A stretch of DNA of 64,000 bases. It comes from Kastovskya adunca ATA6-11-RM4 (GTDB lineage: Bacteria > Cyanobacteriota > Cyanobacteriia > Cyanobacteriales > Coleofasciculaceae). The stretch covers positions 1 to 64,000 of the forward strand of contig JAHHHJ010000008.1 in NCBI GenBank assembly GCA_019359445.1. The letters are read 5' to 3'. This document shows positions 24,990 through 33,536 of the stretch, one piece after another; positions within the stretch are counted from its first letter, which is position 1, and each line of letters starts with the position of its first letter. The notes beneath the pieces are model-generated. The model did not search any database. It had not been told where the DNA came from and worked only from the letters and a program-made list of their open reading frames with translations. The translations under genes and the position numbers were made by a program.

Positions 24990-25122
24990 TAGACCTCTTG
25001 CATAAGTCGAATAGACCCCCCTTAATCCCCCCTTAGTAAGGGGGGAGACTTGAAATCTTGCCCCCTCCCCATACTAAGGGGAGGGTTGGGGAGGGGTCTG
25101 GTACATTTTTGCAAGAGGTCTA
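24990..25122. mobile_element. MITE-like element, 133 bp, perfect terminal inverted repeats
   Basis: The ends TAGACCTCTTGCA (24990-25002) and TGCAAGAGGTCTA (25110-25122) are exact inverted repeats. The inside has two further hairpins: CCCCCCTTA with TAAGGGGGG near 25034-25054, and CCCCTCCCC with GGGGAGGGG. If the repeat is counted from AGACC, AAT flanks both sides, a possible 3-bp target duplication. There is no coding frame. It is probably a non-autonomous element moved by an IS5-like transposase; that assignment is a guess. Confidence 0.72.
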
Positions 25123-25269
25123 ATGTAGAAACCATGTCGCGTCTGGAAACGGAGGCGATCGTTTTTTAATAAACCACAGAGACACAGAGGGCACGGAGGT
25201 AAGAGAAGGAGAGGGAGATGAGGTGATGTGATAACCCCTAACCCAAGCACCCTAGCCTCCGACAACGGC

Positions 25270-25340
25270 TTCACCCTTCATCCTTCACCCTTCATCCTTC
25301 ACCCTTCATCCTTCACCCTTCATCCTTCACCCTTCACACT
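25270..25340. repeat. 14-bp tandem array (ACCCTTCATCCTTC)
   Basis: The 14-bp unit ACCCTTCATCCTTC, itself two 7-bp words, is repeated about five times. It ends at the stop codon of the minus-strand gene at 25341. It belongs to the same 7-bp short-repeat class as the arrays at 18149 and 27917. Confidence 0.85.
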
Positions 25341-26426
25341 TCATTCCTGTCCTTGAGACTGTCGAGCAATCCGTCGAGCTTGCCAACTGGTGTAACCGAG
25401 CAACAAGGTTGCCCCAATTGCGTAAGCACCGCCACTAGGAAGACCGGAAAAGGCTAGGGCTAGACTACCTACCCAGAAGGTTAGGGCGTAAATAAATAGA
25501 ACCGTCAAACGTTGGGAGAGTCCGGCTTTGAGCAAGCGGTGATGTAAATGACGTTTATCCGCAACAAAGGGCGACTTTCCTTGACTCAGGCGGGAGACAA
25601 TCACCGCTGACATATCCAAAATTGGCACGGCTAAGATTAGGTAAGGCAGCAGTACTGCTGTGACGGCGGTACTTTTCACTAAACCAATGACGCCAACCCC
25701 GGCTAGGGTGAATCCCATAAAATACGCGCCGCCATCTCCCATAAAGATTTGAGCCGGGTTGAAGTTGTAGCGCAAAAAGCCCAAAGCCCCTCCCGCTAGT
25801 GCCGCAGCAAATACGGCGGCGGCGGGTTGCTGCATAAATAGCGTCACAATCAGCATGACAATAGCGGCAATTCCTGACACTCCGGCAGCTAACCCATCCA
25901 ACCCATCAATCCAGTTGATGGCGTTTGCCATTCCCACCAACCAAATCACCGTGATTGGCAGGCTCAACCAACTCATTTGCACCAGTCCGTCAAAGGGAAT
26001 GGAGATGAAATCAATACGGACGCCAACCCACCAAGCCACTCCAGCAACGCTGCTTTGCATCAATAGTCTGGCGATGGGGGAGAGGTTGAACAGATCATCA
26101 GCTAAACCGATGAGAAAAAATGCTAGCCCTCCCAAAGCTACGCCTAAAACTTCCCACTCTTGATGTTGTGGTAAAAGACGAAATCCTCCCGTCCACCACA
26201 CAATTGCGAGCGCGGTTAAAGTTCCTATAAAAATGGAAACTCCACCTAAACGCACCATTGGGCGCTGGTGGATTTTTCGTTCTTCGGGTCGATCGACTTG
26301 TCCACTTCTCAGACCAATTGTTCTCACTACTGGTGTACTCCAGAGAACAACGACCATCGAGACAAGAAAGGCAATCAGATGGTACAGCTGGGCAGGCATC
26401 ACCAAAAGCACAGAGTGAGACATCAT
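25341..26426 (-). CDS. WecA/TagO/MraY-family polyprenyl-phosphate sugar-phosphate transferase
   Basis: This 361-residue membrane protein with about ten helices transfers a sugar-1-phosphate, probably N-acetylglucosamine or N-acetylgalactosamine, to undecaprenyl phosphate at the cytoplasmic face. That starts a cell-surface glycan. Family motifs are present: LRSGQVDRPEERKIHQRPMVRLGG, LADDLFNLSP, NAINWIDGLDGLAAG, FMGDGGAYFMGF and DKRHLHHRLL. MraY would differ at several of these, so the WecA/TagO type is favoured. It starts MMSHSVLLVMPAQLYHLIAF; either of the first two ATGs may serve. Its 3' end abuts the 14-bp array. It may work with glycosyltransferases in the area, but no operon is apparent. 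Confidence 0.92.
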   Translation of the reverse strand: MMSHSVLLVMPAQLYHLIAFLVSMVVVLWSTPVVRTIGLRSGQVDRPEERKIHQRPMVRLGGVSIFIGTLTALAIVWWTGGFRLLPQHQEWEVLGVALGGLAFFLIGLADDLFNLSPIARLLMQSSVAGVAWWVGVRIDFISIPFDGLVQMSWLSLPITVIWLVGMANAINWIDGLDGLAAGVSGIAAIVMLIVTLFMQQPAAAVFAAALAGGALGFLRYNFNPAQIFMGDGGAYFMGFTLAGVGVIGLVKSTAVTAVLLPYLILAVPILDMSAVIVSRLSQGKSPFVADKRHLHHRLLKAGLSQRLTVLFIYALTFWVGSLALAFSGLPSGGAYAIGATLLLGYTSWQARRIARQSQGQE

Positions 26427-26508
26427 CGCAGAGTCTACTATATTTATGACTCACTACGGTGATTTTGTTAACACAAATGCCTGCCATGTCAGCTTTAGAC
26501 AACAGAAC

Positions 26509-27792
26509 TTAAACTAATGCGGGTAGGGGAATCCGTAAATGAGGATAGAGTGGGAAGCGATCGCACAATGCCGCTACCCGTTGCTGACACTGACTAGCGA
26601 CTGCCTCATCTTCAGGATTTAGCAGGCGATCGGCAATGATGTTAGCAATTTCCTCAAATTCCGCTACTTTCAGACCCCTCGTAGTCATCGCGGGAGAACC
26701 CAGACGCAAGCCACTAGTAACAAAAGGCGACTCTGGATCGAAAGGCACAGTATTTTTGTTAGCCGTGATATTGACACCGCTAACTAACTGGTCTGCCCGT
26801 TTCCCCGTCATCCCAATGCCGCGCAAATCAACCAGCACTAAATGATTGTCTGTACCATTCGACACCGTCTTTAAGCCCCGCTGACTCAACTGAGCTGCCA
26901 GCGCCTTGGCATTCTCAATTACTTGCCCGGAATAGGCTTTAAACTCCGGCGTTAAAGCTTCACCAAATGCCACTGCCTTCGCCGCGATCGCATGCTCCAA
27001 AGGGCCACCTTGATTGCCAGGGAAGACGCCTTTATCAAACTTCTTACCCAACTCTGCATCGCGGGTAAGAATCAAACCGCCTCTTGGCCCCCGCAGCGTT
27101 TTGTGGGTTGTTGTCGTCACCACATCACAATGAGGAATCGGGTTAGGGTGATGACCTGTCACCACCAAACCTGCAATGTGAGCAATATCTGCTAATAGAT
27201 AAGCCCCGACTTCATCCGCAATTTCTCTAAACTTCTCAAAGTCAATCACACGCGAATAGGCAGAGTAGCCGCAGATAATCAGCTTCGGACGCTCTTTGAG
27301 GGCTAGTTCCCGAATCGCATCAAAGTCCAGTTGCTCAGTTTCTTTGTTGACACCGTATTGAACAACCTTGAACCACTTCCCGGAGACATTAACCGGGGAA
27401 CCATGAGTTAGGTGTCCGCCGTGGGACAAGTCCATCCCCATAATCGTGTCACCTGGCTCTAGGAGTGCCAAAAATACCGCAAAATTCGCCTGAGCGCCGG
27501 AATGAGGCTGGACATTGGCATGAGCGGCTCCAAAAAGCTGCTTGGCGCGGTCAATCGCTAGCTGTTCTACTTTATCGACAAACTCACAACCGCCGTAGTA
27601 ACGCTTTCCGGGTAAACCTTCCGCGTACTTATTAGTTAAAACCGACCCTTGAGCAGCAAGAACAGCGGCTGAAGTAAAGTTTTCACTGGCAATCAACTCT
27701 AAATGGTCGCGTTGGCGTTGAAGTTCCTGGCTGATTGCCTCAGCGATCGCTGGGTCAGTTTGAGCGAGAAAATCTAAGTTAGTCTGCGTCAC
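26509..27792 (-). CDS. glyA: serine hydroxymethyltransferase
   Basis: This PLP enzyme interconverts serine and glycine with tetrahydrofolate, supplying one-carbon units and working in photorespiration. The 427-residue length is normal. Markers are [11 protein letters not shown] at the N-terminus, the [15 protein letters not shown] substrate loop, and the PLP lysine in [16 protein letters not shown] (about residue 232). Start: the minus-strand codon at 27792-27790 is GTG, with AGGGAT about ten bases upstream as a possible ribosome site. The protein is complete. The neighbours are unrelated. Confidence 0.98.
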   Translation of the reverse strand: MTQTNLDFLAQTDPAIAEAISQELQRQRDHLELIASENFTSAAVLAAQGSVLTNKYAEGLPGKRYYGGCEFVDKVEQLAIDRAKQLFGAAHANVQPHSGAQANFAVFLALLEPGDTIMGMDLSHGGHLTHGSPVNVSGKWFKVVQYGVNKETEQLDFDAIRELALKERPKLIICGYSAYSRVIDFEKFREIADEVGAYLLADIAHIAGLVVTGHHPNPIPHCDVVTTTTHKTLRGPRGGLILTRDAELGKKFDKGVFPGNQGGPLEHAIAAKAVAFGEALTPEFKAYSGQVIENAKALAAQLSQRGLKTVSNGTDNHLVLVDLRGIGMTGKRADQLVSGVNITANKNTVPFDPESPFVTSGLRLGSPAMTTRGLKVAEFEEIANIIADRLLNPEDEAVASQCQQRVAALCDRFPLYPHLRIPLPALV

Positions 27793-27916
27793 AGTAAATC
27801 AATCCCTATATCGTCAGTAAACAAGTTTGGTGATGTTATACCCCCACGAGCTATCGATGGCATAACACTGGCACTTCCCCAAATCATTTATGGTAACGCT
27901 GTTTGCTCCTTTAGCA

Positions 27917-28110
27917 GAGTCCTGAGTCCTGAGTCCTGAGTGGGAAGAAAGTATAAAGGGTGAAGTGTGAAGGGTGAAGTATGAAGGGTGAAGTATGAAA
28001 TAGGCGATTGGAGTAATGGCTAATCGTCATCAATTTTTCTCTTCCTCGCTCCCCTGCTTTCCTGCTCCCCTGCTCCCCTGCTCCCCTGCTCCCCTGCTCC
28101 CCATCTCCCC
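27917..28110. repeat. composite short-repeat block, forward copy
   Basis: In order: three copies of GAGTCCT plus GAGT (27917-27941), GGGAAGAAAG, an array of TGAAGGG/TGAAGTR (about 27955-28000), a 45-base core at 27998-28042 (starting AAATAGGCGATTGGAGTAAT) and an array of CTGCTCCC (about 28050-28110). The same order is found in reverse at 30880-31075 and, shortened, at 33252-33372. No gene is present from 27793 to 28278. Confidence 0.85.
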
Positions 28111-28278
28111 TACTCTTTAACCTAAACACCCATAATCAACACTTCATTACTCAGCACTCACCGACTCACCGACTTAGCACTCAATATTCCCCATTAAGGT
28201 GTGTGTTAGTTTACCGCTTCTGACTAAGGCTTAATTTAAGATTGACTTAGAGGTATAAGGAATCACGGGAGGTGTGAG

Positions 28279-28476
28279 ATGTTGGTTATTCTCACGGACG
28301 AGCAGATACTTTCCCCTCAACAAGTTTGTCAAAGTTGTTTGCTTGCCGATCGCAGCGGTCAACCGCGTTGGCGTCAAGGGAAGCTTGGCTGTGGTCATTT
28401 GGTTCGTAAGCTCACAGAAAATCAACCGGAACAGTATGAGTGTGAAATGGGGTTCCGAGTTGCCTATGTAGAATAA
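28279..28476 (+). CDS. small cysteine-containing protein, function unknown
   Basis: The frame from ATG 28279 encodes 65 residues: MLVILTDEQILSPQQVCQSC, then LLADRSGQPRWRQGKLGCGH and a tail NQPEQYECEMGFRVAYVE. A strong ribosome site, GGGAGG, lies 7-12 bases before the ATG and fixes this frame over the overlapping one at 28274. CxxC, then C-G-H and a further Cys suggest a possible metal site. It appears to be a small conserved cyanobacterial protein; I know no function. It stands alone between repeat DNA and the Tic20-like gene. Confidence 0.75.
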   Translation: MLVILTDEQILSPQQVCQSCLLADRSGQPRWRQGKLGCGHLVRKLTENQPEQYECEMGFRVAYVE

Positions 28477-28610
28477 CGGTCATCGTGTCAGGAAGTATCT
28501 GGGTGTGGAAAGCCTATCTAGGGCTAACTTAGGCGTGAGACAGCAACTACGCTAGGATTGAGGAAAGACCAATCCCCATAAAATCAGCTTATTTCAAAGG
28601 AGATCACACA

Positions 28611-29084
28611 ATGACTTGGCGTGGGTCAACATCCGTAAAAGACCGAATTTTCGCTTCTCTTCCTTATTTACTACCCTTAGTTTCTGTCCTTCCCTTTGGT
28701 ACTTTTCTCTTCAGACAATTTCCTGCGATCACGGTTTTGTTGATCCCTTTGCAACCGATAATTGCAATTTACAGTCTTCCTTTTGTAGGACTGGCGGTTT
28801 TTTTCCTCTTATTTTTATTAGTAGTAAGAAACGAAAATATTGCTCATTTTATTCGTTTCAATGCAATGCAGGCAATCCTATTAGACATTCTTTTAGTTTT
28901 GTTCAACCTGCTTTTACCAATTTTGCTCCGAGGCTTAGGCGTAAATTTACTCACCGAAACCTTGTTCAATATCATCTTTTTGGGAACAGTTACTGCCTGC
29001 GTCTACTCAGTTGTCCAGTCTCTGTTGGGACGCTATGCGGAAATTCCGACTCTTTCCGAGGCAGTTTATACGCAAGTCCGCTAA
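28611..29084 (+). CDS. Tic20-like membrane protein
   Basis: This 157-residue protein has four predicted membrane helices: LPYLLPLVSVLPFG, LQPIIAIYSLPFVGLAVFF, NAMQAILLDILLVLFNLLLP and TLFNIIFLGTVTACVYSV. The word HFIRFNAMQAILLDI is typical of the Tic20/Ycf60 family, whose plastid members are inner-envelope translocon subunits. The role of the cyanobacterial proteins is not settled. The ribosome site AAAGGAG lies ten bases before the ATG. It is monocistronic in appearance. The other long frame in this region (28616) is a shadow. Confidence 0.88.
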   Translation: MTWRGSTSVKDRIFASLPYLLPLVSVLPFGTFLFRQFPAITVLLIPLQPIIAIYSLPFVGLAVFFLLFLLVVRNENIAHFIRFNAMQAILLDILLVLFNLLLPILLRGLGVNLLTETLFNIIFLGTVTACVYSVVQSLLGRYAEIPTLSEAVYTQVR

Positions 29085-29139
29085 GGTCAGCATTTTTGAA
29101 AAGGTAGATGGCAAAAAGATAGGTCTTTGCGCCTGATAG

Positions 29140-29931
29140 TTAGCTGGTTTTTATGGGAGGGCGGACAATAACGGTGTTCTCTAGTTGACCGATACCCTCA
29201 ATTTCAATGCGGACGCGATCGCCAACCTGCATTGAGCCGACTCCTTGGGGTGTCCCTGTAAGGATTACGTCACCCGGAAGCAATGTCATGACTTGAGAAA
29301 TGTAGGACACCAAAACTTCTGGCGGAAACACCATCTGATTAATCAAGGCGGACTGTACAGGCTCCCGTTGATCGTTCAAGAAAGTCTGCAATCTTGCCCC
29401 AGCACTGATTTCTCGGACAATCCAAGGGCCAAGGGGACAAAAGGTATCAAAGCTCTTGGCTCTTGTCCACTGACCGTCCTTTCTTTGTAAATCACGGGCA
29501 GTGACATCATTAGCAATTGTGTAGCCCCAGATCTTATTTTGGGCTTGTTGTGGCGTACAGTCGCAGGCACGCTCGCCAATCACCAGCGCCAACTCTCCTT
29601 CGTAGTCTACGTGTTGCGACTGCGGCGGATACTTGATTTCTCGTCCATCCGCAATCACAGCCGTCGGCGGTTTGAGGAAAATCAGCGGTTCTTCGGGGAC
29701 GGGCGTTCCCATTTCAGCCGCATGATCCGAATAGTTTTTCCCCACCGCAATGATTTTGGAGGGGGCACAGGGAGCCAGCAGTTGATACTCATCTGGCCCC
29801 AGTTCCAAGTCAGTAGATTGTCCGAGTAACCAAGGTGGTGCGTCTAGCACTTGGATATTGCGGCTCAGTTGTAACAAACCGTAGTATGTTTGTCCTTTAG
29901 TCGTTTTAATTCGGACGTAGCGCTGTGCCAT
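29140..29931 (-). CDS. fumarylacetoacetate hydrolase family protein
   Basis: This 263-residue protein has the FAH-family fold. Family markers are CAPSKIIAVGKNYSDHAAEMG, PLIFLKPPTAVI, DYEGELALVIG (metal-binding glutamates), the Asp in GYTIANDVTARDLQ and the C-terminal VILTGTPQGVGSMQVGDRVRIEIEGIG. Members hydrolyse or decarboxylate diketo acids and oxaloacetate, or isomerise HHDD. The actual substrate here cannot be told. The first 60 residues form the small N-terminal domain. It is divergent from rpsF, with about 210 bases between the starts. Confidence 0.93.
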   Translation of the reverse strand: MAQRYVRIKTTKGQTYYGLLQLSRNIQVLDAPPWLLGQSTDLELGPDEYQLLAPCAPSKIIAVGKNYSDHAAEMGTPVPEEPLIFLKPPTAVIADGREIKYPPQSQHVDYEGELALVIGERACDCTPQQAQNKIWGYTIANDVTARDLQRKDGQWTRAKSFDTFCPLGPWIVREISAGARLQTFLNDQREPVQSALINQMVFPPEVLVSYISQVMTLLPGDVILTGTPQGVGSMQVGDRVRIEIEGIGQLENTVIVRPPIKTS

Positions 29932-30143
29932 AGCGTTGTATTAGTTCCTTCAGTTCGTAGATCAATCATTGGTTGAAGTGTGTGAGGAGATAGATTAACC
30001 CTGATCGCTAGCTAGAATTAATAGCAGAAAGTAGTAAGATTTTAAGTCCTTGCTTCTTGAAGAATGGATGAAGAGGCACCCTTTGATGGGTGTTGCTCAT
30101 CAGCCAGGAAGGAGCCAAGTTGTCCAAAAGGAGATTAACACCT

Positions 30144-30644
30144 GTGAACCAAAGTTACGAAATGATGTACATCCTGCGCCCAGATTTGGGAGAAGAGCAG
30201 GTAGATAACGCGATCGCTAGATACAAAAATCTGCTGCAAGAGCAAGGTGGCGATCAAATCGACATCCAACATCGCGGCAAACGTCGCCTTGCCTACGAAA
30301 TTGATCGATTCCGTGAAGGAATTTACGTTCAAATGAACTACCAAGCTCCCGGCACCCACGTCGCCGTCATTGAGCGGACGATGCGCCTGAGCGAGGAAGT
30401 TATTCGCTACCTTACCCTCCGGGTCGAAGCTCCAACAGAAGGCGAGGAAGAAGCCCCAGTCGCAGCCCGGGCCGAAACCCCATCAGTCCCAGCTCCAATC
30501 CCAACCCGGATTGAGACAACTCCAACCGAGCCAGTTGCAACTGAGCCAGAAGCAACTGAATCAGCCTCAACCGAGGAGCCAGAAGCAACTGAGCCAGAAG
30601 CAACTGAATCAGCTTCAACCGAGCCAGCGGCAACCGAGGCTTAA
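30144..30644 (+). CDS. rpsF: 30S ribosomal protein S6 with long acidic C-terminal tail
   Basis: S6 binds the central domain of 16S rRNA next to S18. The core (about 1-95) is clear: [44 protein letters not shown] and [15 protein letters not shown]. The start is the GTG at 30144, with AAGGAG at 30128-30133. An in-frame start at 30090 would add residues absent from the family. Residues 97-166 form a low-complexity tail of Glu, Ala, Thr, Pro and Ser with repeated [10 protein letters not shown], about 70 residues beyond the usual end. Acidic tails on S6 are known in cyanobacteria, but this one is long. The tail DNA is itself repetitive. Confidence 0.95.
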   Translation: MNQSYEMMYILRPDLGEEQVDNAIARYKNLLQEQGGDQIDIQHRGKRRLAYEIDRFREGIYVQMNYQAPGTHVAVIERTMRLSEEVIRYLTLRVEAPTEGEEEAPVAARAETPSVPAPIPTRIETTPTEPVATEPEATESASTEEPEATEPEATESASTEPAATEA

Positions 30645-30651
30645 GCTTTTT

Positions 30652-30682
30652 GTCAGTAGTCAGTAGTCAGTAGTCAATAGTC
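30652..30682. repeat. 7-bp tandem array GTCAGTA
   Basis: GTCAGTA is repeated three times, followed by GTCAATA and GTC. It begins eight bases after the rpsF stop codon. It is an STRR-type array of different unit from the GAGTCCT arrays. Confidence 0.85.
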
Positions 30683-30879
30683 TTTTGTTGTTAGGACTAT
30701 TGTTATTGCTCAATGACAAAACCCAGAAAGGCAGATTAAGGCAAACTAGCGGCAAAATCCCTGAGTAGAAACAGTTGGCACCAGTCAACTGTTTTTGCTT
30801 ATCTAAGTAAAGGCTGACAGTTCCTAGCGAGCTTGCCCATAGCCAGTCCCGGTTCTAGAACTGATGGGGTGATGAGGGG

Positions 30880-31075
30880 ATGGGGAGCCGGGGTGCAGGG
30901 GTGCAGAGGAGCGAGGGAGAGAAAAATTGACGACGATTAGCCATTACTCCAATCGCCTATTTCATACTTCATACTTCACCCTTCATACTTCATACTTCAC
31001 TAAGCGCCTCCGGCAACGGCTTCGCCAAACATACTTTCTTCCCACTCAGGACTCAGGACTCAGGACTCAGGACTC
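30880..31075. repeat. composite short-repeat block, inverted copy
   Basis: This is the reverse complement of the block at 27917-28110: a degenerate purine array, the 45-base core at 30918-30962, TTCATAC/TTCACCC arrays, then AGGACTC repeated four times (about 31044-31075). A short insertion, GCGCCTCCGGCAACGGCTTC (about 31005), separates the arrays. The gap 30645-31170 holds only this and the GTCAGTA array. Confidence 0.82.
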
Positions 31076-31170
31076 TGCCTTCCTCCTCCAAATCCCCAGC
31101 TAATCCTGACTCAGTCAGCGATCGCTAGAAAAGAAAAATAGCCATCCTACCAAACCGATGACACCCATTT

Positions 31171-33246
31171 TTGAGGTTGGTGGTGGTAACCTTGCCTGCA
31201 TCTGTTGCCCTTTCATCTACCAGCAAGATCGTGATAGACACTGCCGCCGCTCAAGTTTCTAGCTGGAATCGGCAAACTTACCAACGATTGAAACTTTCCC
31301 TGACTCTAGGGTTGCGTCGCCAGATCTTTGTGGCGGTGTGCGATGACTTGAGCCTGCGAAATCGCCTTGCAGGTAAATTACACGCTGAGTTAGGCGCACT
31401 TGCCGCCAAAACCCCGGCAGAAACCAATAGCTATCCCCGATTAGTCAGCCTGAACTTAAACCTGCGTAACCCTAATCCCCTGGCTCAAATTACTCAGTGG
31501 TTAGCCCAGCAGGGGAAAGGGAAAGCAGATCCTTTGACATTTAGCTTTCAGATTGTGGGAGTGGAGCGCTTAACGCGACAACCTCCCGTCGTCCAGAGAG
31601 AATTTTTGCGCCATCTCCAGGCAATCGAAGCTAACTTACCGCGCCTGGAATCGACTTTGTTGCTTTGGCTGCCGCGCCCTTGGTTTAATACCATCCAGCA
31701 GTCTGTACCTGAATTTTGGCGCTGGCATACGGGCGTCTTTGAGTTTGAAGGTGAGCCGACCCCTGTACCTCCGGCAAGGATGCAAAGCCCAGAAGCATCT
31801 CACGCCCCCGTGAAAGTTGCCGCGCCTGCCAAGGAAAGCTTACAGGTTGTTCAAAAGCCTGTCTCCCCGAAGACAACAGCAGCCAATCAAGAAAAACCAC
31901 TTCAGCAAGATTCACCACCCAGCGTGGTGCCCAACGGGAAGTCAGCCTCCCCAACCAACGGTTCCTCTTCAACTTTATTGCCTGCTGAAACTCCTACTGC
32001 TGCTGACTCGCAACTCGATGAGTCCAGCCAGGATGTAGAAACAACTGAACCGATTTCTCCTCAATCCCAAGCTGATGTTTACCTGCAACTAGGGAATCAC
32101 TACCGCTACATCATTGAACAGGGCGATGTCTCGGCAGAGAACTTGATGCTGGCAATCCAGGCTTACGAGCAGGCGCTGCAATGGCTGGATGCTGATTTGG
32201 CGGTGGTATCAGATATCTTGAACGATCTGGGCAACCTCTACTGGATGATCTCTCGCCTTCCGAGTAGTGGAGAGCAGGCACTACCTTATCTGGAGCAAGG
32301 GATTCAAGCCTATCAGATAGCTTTGTCGCGACTAACGGCGGAAAATGCCCCGCAAACCTTCGCAATGATTCAAAACAACCTAGGAGCCGCCTATGGGGAT
32401 TTAGCTCGCTACAAAGACCCTGTGGAGAGCTTACAGCTATCTATTCGGGCTTATACAGAAGCCTTGCGTTATCGCTCAGCAGAAACGGAACCCCTCAAGT
32501 ATGCCTCCACGCAGAATAACTTAGGCACAGCCCATTGGCATCTGGCACAGCAACACGCACCCGTTCAGAATTTACGTGCGGCGATCGCGTCTTATACAGA
32601 AGCCCTGGCTCAGTACGACTGCACCAAAGAACCGCTCAACTGGGCAATGATTCAAAACAACATCGGGACGGCATACTGGAATCTGGCTCAGTACGAACAA
32701 CCTGAAAAGTGGTTGCAACTGGCGATCGCTACCTACACGGATGCCTTGAAATATCGCACTCCCGAAGCGACTCCTGCCGCCTGTGCCGCTACGCAGAATA
32801 ACTTAGGAACGGCATACTGGCATCTTGCCGACCGCTTCCCCGACGAACCACAGCCAAGGGCAGAATATTTACAGCTATCCATTGGCATCTATGAAAAAGC
32901 ACTAGCGATCGCGCACCAACTCCGCAGCCAAACCCCACCTGTTGCCGTCAACTTTGATGTTTTCGCCACCCACAATAATCTCGGATTAGCCTACTATCAG
33001 CTAGCAACTGAGCCACGATTTTCTCTCCCCCAAGGCACAAAATCTGCTCACCTTGAAGCCGCACTGCACCAGCATTTGCAGGCATTGCAAGGTTCTGTTG
33101 GCAAAACAGACAGCTATCAAAGCGCCCTCAGTTACATCGTCAAAACAATCCGTGCCTTCTATCACGAATGCGGCATGCCAGGACAAAATCTCGCCCTTTC
33201 CAAAATTCCTGGTCAACTGTTACCAGAGATTTTACCCAGGCTGTGA
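31171..33246 (+). CDS. TPR-repeat protein with conserved N-terminal domain, function unknown
   Basis: The first 210 residues form a globular domain: VDTAAAQVSSWNRQTYQRLKLSLTLGLRRQIFVAVCDDLSLRNRL, later SFQIVGVERLTRQPP and LLLWLPRPWF. This resembles a P-loop-like sheet without a Walker A I can identify. A low-complexity Pro/Ser/Thr linker runs from about 200 to 295. From about 300 come TPR-like repeats of about 50 residues with the recurring words QNNLGTAYWHLA, ALRYR and AIATYTDAL, at least six. The protein is probably a scaffold. The start is uncertain: TTG at 31171 is the first, and GTG at 31180 or 31183 would also fit. A TGA lies just upstream. Confidence 0.8.
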   Translation: MRLVVVTLPASVALSSTSKIVIDTAAAQVSSWNRQTYQRLKLSLTLGLRRQIFVAVCDDLSLRNRLAGKLHAELGALAAKTPAETNSYPRLVSLNLNLRNPNPLAQITQWLAQQGKGKADPLTFSFQIVGVERLTRQPPVVQREFLRHLQAIEANLPRLESTLLLWLPRPWFNTIQQSVPEFWRWHTGVFEFEGEPTPVPPARMQSPEASHAPVKVAAPAKESLQVVQKPVSPKTTAANQEKPLQQDSPPSVVPNGKSASPTNGSSSTLLPAETPTAADSQLDESSQDVETTEPISPQSQADVYLQLGNHYRYIIEQGDVSAENLMLAIQAYEQALQWLDADLAVVSDILNDLGNLYWMISRLPSSGEQALPYLEQGIQAYQIALSRLTAENAPQTFAMIQNNLGAAYGDLARYKDPVESLQLSIRAYTEALRYRSAETEPLKYASTQNNLGTAHWHLAQQHAPVQNLRAAIASYTEALAQYDCTKEPLNWAMIQNNIGTAYWNLAQYEQPEKWLQLAIATYTDALKYRTPEATPAACAATQNNLGTAYWHLADRFPDEPQPRAEYLQLSIGIYEKALAIAHQLRSQTPPVAVNFDVFATHNNLGLAYYQLATEPRFSLPQGTKSAHLEAALHQHLQALQGSVGKTDSYQSALSYIVKTIRAFYHECGMPGQNLALSKIPGQLLPEILPRL

Positions 33247-33251
33247 GGACA

Positions 33252-33372
33252 GAGTGCTGAGTGCTGAGTCGGGGAGGAAGGGTGAAGTATGAAGGGTGAA
33301 GTATGAAGTATGAAATAGGCGATTGGAGTGATGGCTAATCGTCGTCAATTTTTCTCTCCCCTGCTCCCCCTT
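33252..33372. repeat. composite short-repeat block, shortened forward copy
   Basis: GAGTGCT twice plus GAGTC (33252-33270), then a TGAAGTR array, then the 45-base core at 33313-33357, then CTGCTCCC. The core differs from the copy at 27998 at two positions by my reading. The remaining gap to 33536 shows nothing else. Confidence 0.8.
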
Positions 33373-33536
33373 TCCCTTCAACAAGAGGGGAGTATGTCAA
33401 AATAAGATTAAAAAGTAATGCTCAAGCGTTTTTTGGTACATTCAGACTTGAGCTATATGAAAACTTTTTCTTTTAACTCCTTAAGAACTAAAAATTAAGA
33501 ACTTTTCGTAGTCCCTAACCCCTACCTCTCAGTTGC

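Noticed and set aside
28274-28471. 65-codon plus-strand frame overlapping the small Cys-rich gene
   Set aside because: The overlapping frame from 28279 has the ribosome site at a better distance and a Cys-motif protein, so this one is a shadow.
28616-29107. 163-codon frame overlapping the Tic20-like gene
   Set aside because: The Tic20-like frame has the ribosome site and four membrane helices; this is a shifted reading of it.
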